Notes under the pieces: model-generated
Database searches by the model: none
Seen by the model: the letters and a program-made list of their open reading frames with translations, nothing else
Told to the model about the DNA's origin: nothing
Source of the DNA: Flavobacteriaceae bacterium
GTDB lineage: Bacteria > Bacteroidota > Bacteroidia > Flavobacteriales > Flavobacteriaceae
NCBI GenBank assembly: GCA_029268555.1
Contig: JAQWNN010000050.1
Span: forward strand, 1 to 45,157
Length of the DNA: 45,157 bases
Direction of reading: 5' to 3'
Translations under genes and position numbers: made by a program
Shown: piece after piece, positions 41,879 to 45,157 of the stretch
How positions within the stretch are numbered: position 1 is the stretch's first letter
How the letters are laid out: the number at the start of each line of letters is the position of its first letter

Positions 41879-42526
41879 TTAAAGAAGATCATTAGGTTTG
41901 TATATTTTCACTTTCACCTTATTAGTTGATTTAATTTCAGCAACAATTTTTTGAGCTAAAACTAAAACTGATAGTGGTTTTTGAGATTTGAAAATCCCGA
42001 CCTTATTTAAATGACTGAAAATTTTAATTCCTATTCTCTCACCTTTTCGAATTAATTTTGGCTGTCTAATGAGAATTGGAGGCTGAAAAATTTGAATTAT
42101 ATTAAACGGAAGTTTCTTAACTGACGTTTCAAGCTTCCCTTTAATTTTTGGGTAGAAAAAAAAAGAATTTTCATTTGCTCCTGCAGAAGAAACGAGTGAA
42201 TATTGATTAACACCGTTACCTGAGGCTATTTTAGCAAATTCATATTGATAGGTGAAGTCAACTAGATATTGATTTTCCTTATTTCCTGCATCTTTTAAAG
42301 TAGTCCCTAAGGCAGAAAACAAAATATCTCCCTTAATTAAATCTTTGAAATCTTCAAGTCTTGAGAAATCAATTTGGTGTATTATTAATTTTTCGTGCTC
42401 AATATTGGGTTTTCTTCTAACAAATACAGAAACACTATTAAAGGCCTTGTCCTCTAATAATTGTGCAACAATTGCTTGGCCTGTAGCACCAGTTGCTCCA
42501 ATAACTATTGCATTTAGACTTTTCAT
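41879..42526 (-). CDS. NAD(P)-binding Rossmann-fold protein (TIP30/HTATIP2-like)
   Basis: A 215-residue short-chain dehydrogenase-like protein of the atypical NAD(P)H-binding group. The dinucleotide site is AIVIGATGATGQAIV, with VFVRRKP as the second-strand region that often binds NADP phosphate, then ILFSALGTT and the SLVSSAGAN strand. The YxxxK pair appears as YPKIKGKLE. It resembles TIP30 or NmrA-like oxidoreductases. Its substrate is unknown. It is a single gene divergent from the sulfatase. Confidence 0.85.
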   Translation of the reverse strand: MKSLNAIVIGATGATGQAIVAQLLEDKAFNSVSVFVRRKPNIEHEKLIIHQIDFSRLEDFKDLIKGDILFSALGTTLKDAGNKENQYLVDFTYQYEFAKIASGNGVNQYSLVSSAGANENSFFFYPKIKGKLETSVKKLPFNIIQIFQPPILIRQPKLIRKGERIGIKIFSHLNKVGIFKSQKPLSVLVLAQKIVAEIKSTNKVKVKIYKPNDLL

Positions 42527-42599
42527 TATTAAACTCTATTTCTAATTATAAAATTAATTTTTTATTTCTCACATTATCTTTTAAAGCATATATTTAAAT

Positions 42600-44390
42600 A
42601 TGAACAAGACTTTTCTTTTACTACTAATTTCATTGTTATTTATTTCTTGTAAGTCAAATACTGATTCGAAAGGACCTCCCAATATAATTCTCATTTTGAC
42701 AGATGATCAAGGGTGGGGTGATTTAGGTTTTAATGGAAATAAAGATTTGCAAACCCCAAATATTGATAAGATTGCTGAAAGTGGAGTGAAATTTGATCGT
42801 TTTTTTGTTAGTCCGGTTTGCTCACCAACGAGAGCTGAAATTCTAACGGGTAGACACCACGTTAGAACAGGGGTTTATGATGTTTCTCTTGGAGGAGAAA
42901 GAATAAATATTAACGAAGAGACAATGGCAGATCTTTTTAAATCATCTGGATATAAAACAGCTGTATATGGTAAATGGCATAATGGAATGCAAGCTCCTTA
43001 TCACCCAAACTCAAGAGGATTTGATGAGTTTTATGGATTTTGTTCAGGCCATTGGGGAAATTATTTCAATCCTGTATTAGAAAAAAACGGGGAATTGGTT
43101 AAAGGGAGTGGCTTTATAACTGACGATTTAACAAATCATGGAATAGAATTTATTAAAAAAAATAAAGATAATCCATTTTTACTCTATATGCCTTTTAACA
43201 CCCCGCATAGTCCAATGCAAGTTCCAGATAAATATTGGGATAGATTCAAAAACATAGATTTAACTCAAAAAGGGACATTATCAAAGACCCCCGATGATAA
43301 ATATTCAGGTATAAATAATAAAGATGAAAATCACTCTAAAGCGGCATTAGCAATGAGTGAAAATATTGATTGGAATGTCGGAAGAATAATAAAAACTTTA
43401 AAATCACTTAAAATATTTGAAAACACAATAATTATTTATCTATCAGACAATGGACCTAACGGGCACAGATGGAATGGCGGGATGAAAGGCATAAAAGGAT
43501 CAACTGATGAAGGAGGAACAAGATCACCTATGATTATTAGCTGGAAAGGAAACATCCCTGAAGGAAAACAGGTAAATAAAATCGCATCAGCAATAGACTT
43601 ATTACCAACTTTAATTGACTTAACTGGAATTAAGTCGAAGCCAAATAATAAGTTAGATGGCCTAAGTCTAAGACAATTAATTTATCAGGAAGATATAAGT
43701 TGGCCAGACAGATATATATATAGTTATTGGAGAGGAGAGTTGAGCTTAAGAAGTCAAGAGTTTAGGCTGGACAATAAGAATCGGTTGTATAAAATGAAGG
43801 AAGATCCGAATCAGTTAAAGAATGTTTCTACCTCTTACAAAGAAACTTTTGATGTTATGACAGAGGCTAAAATTAAATGGGAGAATGAATTATTAATCAA
43901 CATTAAAACAAAAGACAAAAGAGCCTTTATGATAGGTCATCCAGATTTAAAAAACACACAAATTCCAGCTCGTGATGCAAAGTCAAACGGATTAATTAAG
44001 AGGTCTAATTATTATCCGAATTGTAGTTATATGACTAATTGGGTTAATATTGATGATTTTATTACATGGGATGCTGAAGTTGCTGAGGATGGAAAGTTTG
44101 AGGTGATTGTTTATTATACATGTGCAAAAGATGCGCTGGGATCTGAAATTGAATTAAGCTTTTCTGATTCTAATATATCCAAGAGGATAACAAAATTTCA
44201 TAATCCAAAAGAATACGGAAGAGAAAATGATAGATCTCAGAGAATTGAATCATATGTCAAAGATTTTATCCCCTTAAAAATGGGTACTATTGACCTAAAG
44301 AAAGGGAAAGGGACTCTTATGTTAAAGGGATTAAAAATGGCTGGTAAAGAGCTTATAGATTTTAGATTGCTAATGCTAAAAAGAATTTAA
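42600..44390 (+). CDS. lipoprotein sulfatase with C-terminal beta domain
   Basis: A 596-residue formylglycine-dependent sulfatase. Lipobox LFISC (C17) predicts an anchored lipoprotein. The metal site opens ILILTDDQGWGD, and the maturation motif is C74-S-P-T-R followed by AEILTGRH, so it needs a sulfatase-maturating enzyme encoded elsewhere. DNGPNGHRWNGG supplies further metal ligands. Residues beyond about 455 form an extra domain that looks beta-rich and could bind carbohydrate. No SusC/D pair or glycoside hydrolase is adjacent. Likely acts on sulfated algal or animal glycans, substrate unknown. Confidence 0.93.
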   Translation: MNKTFLLLLISLLFISCKSNTDSKGPPNIILILTDDQGWGDLGFNGNKDLQTPNIDKIAESGVKFDRFFVSPVCSPTRAEILTGRHHVRTGVYDVSLGGERININEETMADLFKSSGYKTAVYGKWHNGMQAPYHPNSRGFDEFYGFCSGHWGNYFNPVLEKNGELVKGSGFITDDLTNHGIEFIKKNKDNPFLLYMPFNTPHSPMQVPDKYWDRFKNIDLTQKGTLSKTPDDKYSGINNKDENHSKAALAMSENIDWNVGRIIKTLKSLKIFENTIIIYLSDNGPNGHRWNGGMKGIKGSTDEGGTRSPMIISWKGNIPEGKQVNKIASAIDLLPTLIDLTGIKSKPNNKLDGLSLRQLIYQEDISWPDRYIYSYWRGELSLRSQEFRLDNKNRLYKMKEDPNQLKNVSTSYKETFDVMTEAKIKWENELLINIKTKDKRAFMIGHPDLKNTQIPARDAKSNGLIKRSNYYPNCSYMTNWVNIDDFITWDAEVAEDGKFEVIVYYTCAKDALGSEIELSFSDSNISKRITKFHNPKEYGRENDRSQRIESYVKDFIPLKMGTIDLKKGKGTLMLKGLKMAGKELIDFRLLMLKRI

Positions 44391-44704
44391 CTAAGTATAA
44401 CGGTTTTGTCATTATAAGTTACTCCCCCTATTATTTAAACTTGCAGCACAACTAAACCTTTTAGTGGATTAAGTAATTACATTCATCATATAAACATTTA
44501 TTGAAGTTGAGAGAACAGAAATTAAAAGAAAATATTAAGACTGTATAGCTTTTACACTATACACATTATTTTATATTTGTAGTGCAAACCGCAATTTTAA
44601 AGAGTGTGTTTTTGCTCATATTGTAATTTTGGTTGTGATTTTTATAATGACCTTAATAGTAAATAATTTAAAATACTCTCGCAAGTATTGTAATTAGTAC
44701 AACA
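44391..44704. other. 314-base intergenic region, sulfatase to tRNA-Met
   Basis: No coding frame seen. It contains a 7-base inverted repeat TGTATAG…CTATACA (44542-44563) and a perfect -7 box TATATTTG (44572-44579). The leader from that box to tRNA-Met would be about 120 bases. A closer tRNA promoter was not recognised. Confidence 0.6.
44542..44579 (+). promoter_or_regulatory. inverted repeat plus -7 box upstream of tRNA-Met
   Basis: TGTATAG and CTATACA arms with an eight-base spacer end nine bases before TATATTTG. The repeat would cover the -33 region, where a regulator could act. No gene other than tRNA-Met lies downstream on this strand. Confidence 0.4.
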
Positions 44705-44778
44705 GGTCCTATAGCTCAGTTGGTTAGAGTAGCTGACTCATAATCAGTTGGTCCCTGGTTCGAGCCCAGGTGGGACCA
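44705..44778 (+). tRNA. tRNA-Met (CAT)
   Basis: A 74-base cloverleaf. Acceptor GGTCCTA pairs with TGGGACC (one G-U). The D arm is GCTC…GAGT. The anticodon loop CTCATAA gives anticodon CAT, and the T arm is CCTGG-TTCGAGC-CCAGG. The discriminator is A, and the following bases are CCA. By comparison with usual elongator tRNA-Met sequences I call it elongator Met. A lysidine-modified tRNA-Ile(CAT) cannot be fully excluded by eye. Confidence 0.93.
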
Positions 44779-44790
44779 CCAACAAAGAAA

Positions 44791-44829
44791 GGCGTTAACA
44801 GAGAATTTACTGTTAGCGTCTTTTCTTAT
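44791..44829 (+). terminator. intrinsic terminator after tRNA-Met
   Basis: An 11-base stem, GGCGTTAACAG with CTGTTAGCGTC (two wobble pairs), has an eight-base loop and is followed by a T-rich run. It is one of only two convincing intrinsic terminators in the window. Confidence 0.8.
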
Positions 44830-44880
44830 TTGTCCCCATATTTGTCCCTGATTGGATATAAAACCTCAAAAAATTCCAAT
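44813..44880 (-). pseudogene. possible integrase C-terminal remnant
   Basis: On the minus strand a 22-codon open stretch ends GTNMGTNKKRR and a TAA, within the tRNA-Met terminator. A lysine-rich tail with repeated GTN is, to my recollection, common at the end of tyrosine integrases of Bacteroidota elements that insert at tRNA 3' ends. The repeat arises from direct repeats ATTTGTCCC at 44828 and 44840. A TAG stop closes the frame upstream, so at most a remnant survives. Confidence 0.25.
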
Positions 44881-45040
44881 CTAAAACTATGAAATAAGAC
44901 CCCCATCCCTAAAATTAAATCCACTTTTATTTTGAGAGTAGAGCTGATATATTGATATATAGCCTAAACCATCGGCATATCCTCTTCAGTAAGTTCTACA
45001 ATACACTTTACCAAGACTGAAACAAGCTACTAAAACAATA

Positions 45041-45071
45041 AAACGGTTATACTTTTATAGTGTAGCCGTTT
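45041..45071 (-). terminator. hairpin terminator of the HxlR-like gene
   Basis: Arms AAACGGTTATAC and GTGTAGCCGTTT form a 12-base stem with two wobble pairs and a seven-base loop, flanked by A-rich and T-rich runs so it could work in either direction. It overlaps the last codons of the HxlR-like gene. Confidence 0.65.
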
Positions 45072-45157
45072 TTATTTTTTCTCGATGTTGCTTTCCCCAG
45101 TTTGTCAACTCGATGATGAGCGGAACAAGTGTATACCCATAATCTGCCAACTTGTAG
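45055..45157 (-). CDS. HxlR-type winged-helix regulator, 3' end only
   Basis: The last 33 codons of a gene that runs off the right edge on the minus strand. The translation includes KLADYGYTLVPLIIELTNWG and then KQHREKIKTATL, matching the C-terminal helix of HxlR-family regulators (typical form YxLTxxGxxLxPxLxxLxxWGxxH). HxlR proteins sense aldehydes, redox state or ligands and usually control an adjacent divergent gene, which would lie outside the window. Confidence 0.8.
   Translation of the reverse strand, partial: YKLADYGYTLVPLIIELTNWGKQHREKIKTATL

Noticed and set aside
44960-45035. Short minus-strand frame ending ELTEEDMPMV
   Set aside because: An in-frame stop lies within about twenty codons and there is no recognisable family; too short to call.
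1-45157. CRISPR arrays, insertion sequences, rRNA genes, tmRNA or riboswitches
   Set aside because: No regularly spaced repeats, transposase motifs, rRNA segments or recognisable riboswitch cores were seen on either strand.

Overview
The window looks like chromosomal DNA of a marine-type member of the Bacteroidota, most likely class Flavobacteriia. The DNA is AT-rich. Many starts are preceded by the Bacteroidota sigma factor -7 box TAnnTTTG, with little sign of Shine-Dalgarno sequences. The gene set contains lineage hallmarks: the type IX secretion lipoprotein PorW/SprE, a DUF4837 lipoprotein, a head-GIN (DUF2807) protein, a DUF2452 protein, and DUF6427/DUF6341-like membrane proteins. Genes are packed very tightly. 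Neighbours on the same strand usually overlap by a few bases, and most convergent pairs share their stop codons.

Layout. 0-4.7 kb (minus strand): porW/sprE, bactofilin, atpZ-like, a small membrane gene and atpB, the start of an ATP synthase locus running off the left edge. 4.9-8.4 kb: a PaaE-type flavin/[2Fe-2S] reductase, two membrane proteins and purD. 8.4-12.8 kb (minus): a four-gene overlapping set of M23 peptidase, GH3-type adenylating enzyme, GT4 glycosyltransferase and polysaccharide pyruvyl transferase. 12.9-16.6 kb: tatA, a DUF4837 lipoprotein, pgk and holB. 16.6-19.7 kb (minus): ybeY, mnmG and a methyltransferase, with two parS-like palindromes at the two ends of mnmG. 19.8-27.3 kb: gltX, an SPFH protein, glnS, folB, tRNA-Cys, a DUF2807 protein and rnr.

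27.3-27.8 kb is a 508-base AT-rich gap without genes. It holds repeated TTATTAACA-type 9-mers and an 18-base perfect palindrome, and hand counts suggest that strand composition changes across it. I read it as a candidate replication landmark, origin more likely than terminus because of the nearby parS sites, but the polarity of the skew argues the other way.

27.8-35.9 kb: rpiB, an ElaA-like acetyltransferase, then on the minus strand an SMP-30/metallo-beta-lactamase/M1 peptidase/rnpA operon and a universal stress protein/SulP pair. 35.9-40.8 kb: lepA, dusB (TTG start), a LolC/E-type permease, rbfA and a DUF2452 gene. 40.9-45.2 kb is looser and more accessory in character: two unrecognised small proteins, an NAD(P)-binding protein, a solitary lipoprotein sulfatase, tRNA-Met, a possible integrase remnant and the 3' end of an HxlR-type regulator at the right edge.

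Much of the window is core housekeeping: translation and RNA maturation (gltX, glnS, lepA, rbfA, rnr, rnpA, ybeY, mnmG, dusB, two tRNAs), energy (atpB, pgk), and cell envelope (porW, M23, LolC/E). The most unusual signals are in how the DNA is organised rather than in any single gene: parS-like sites flanking mnmG, the 27.5 kb gap, interlocked stop codons, very short mRNA leaders, and a ybeY frame that extends 43 codons upstream of its first ATG to a probable non-AUG start.
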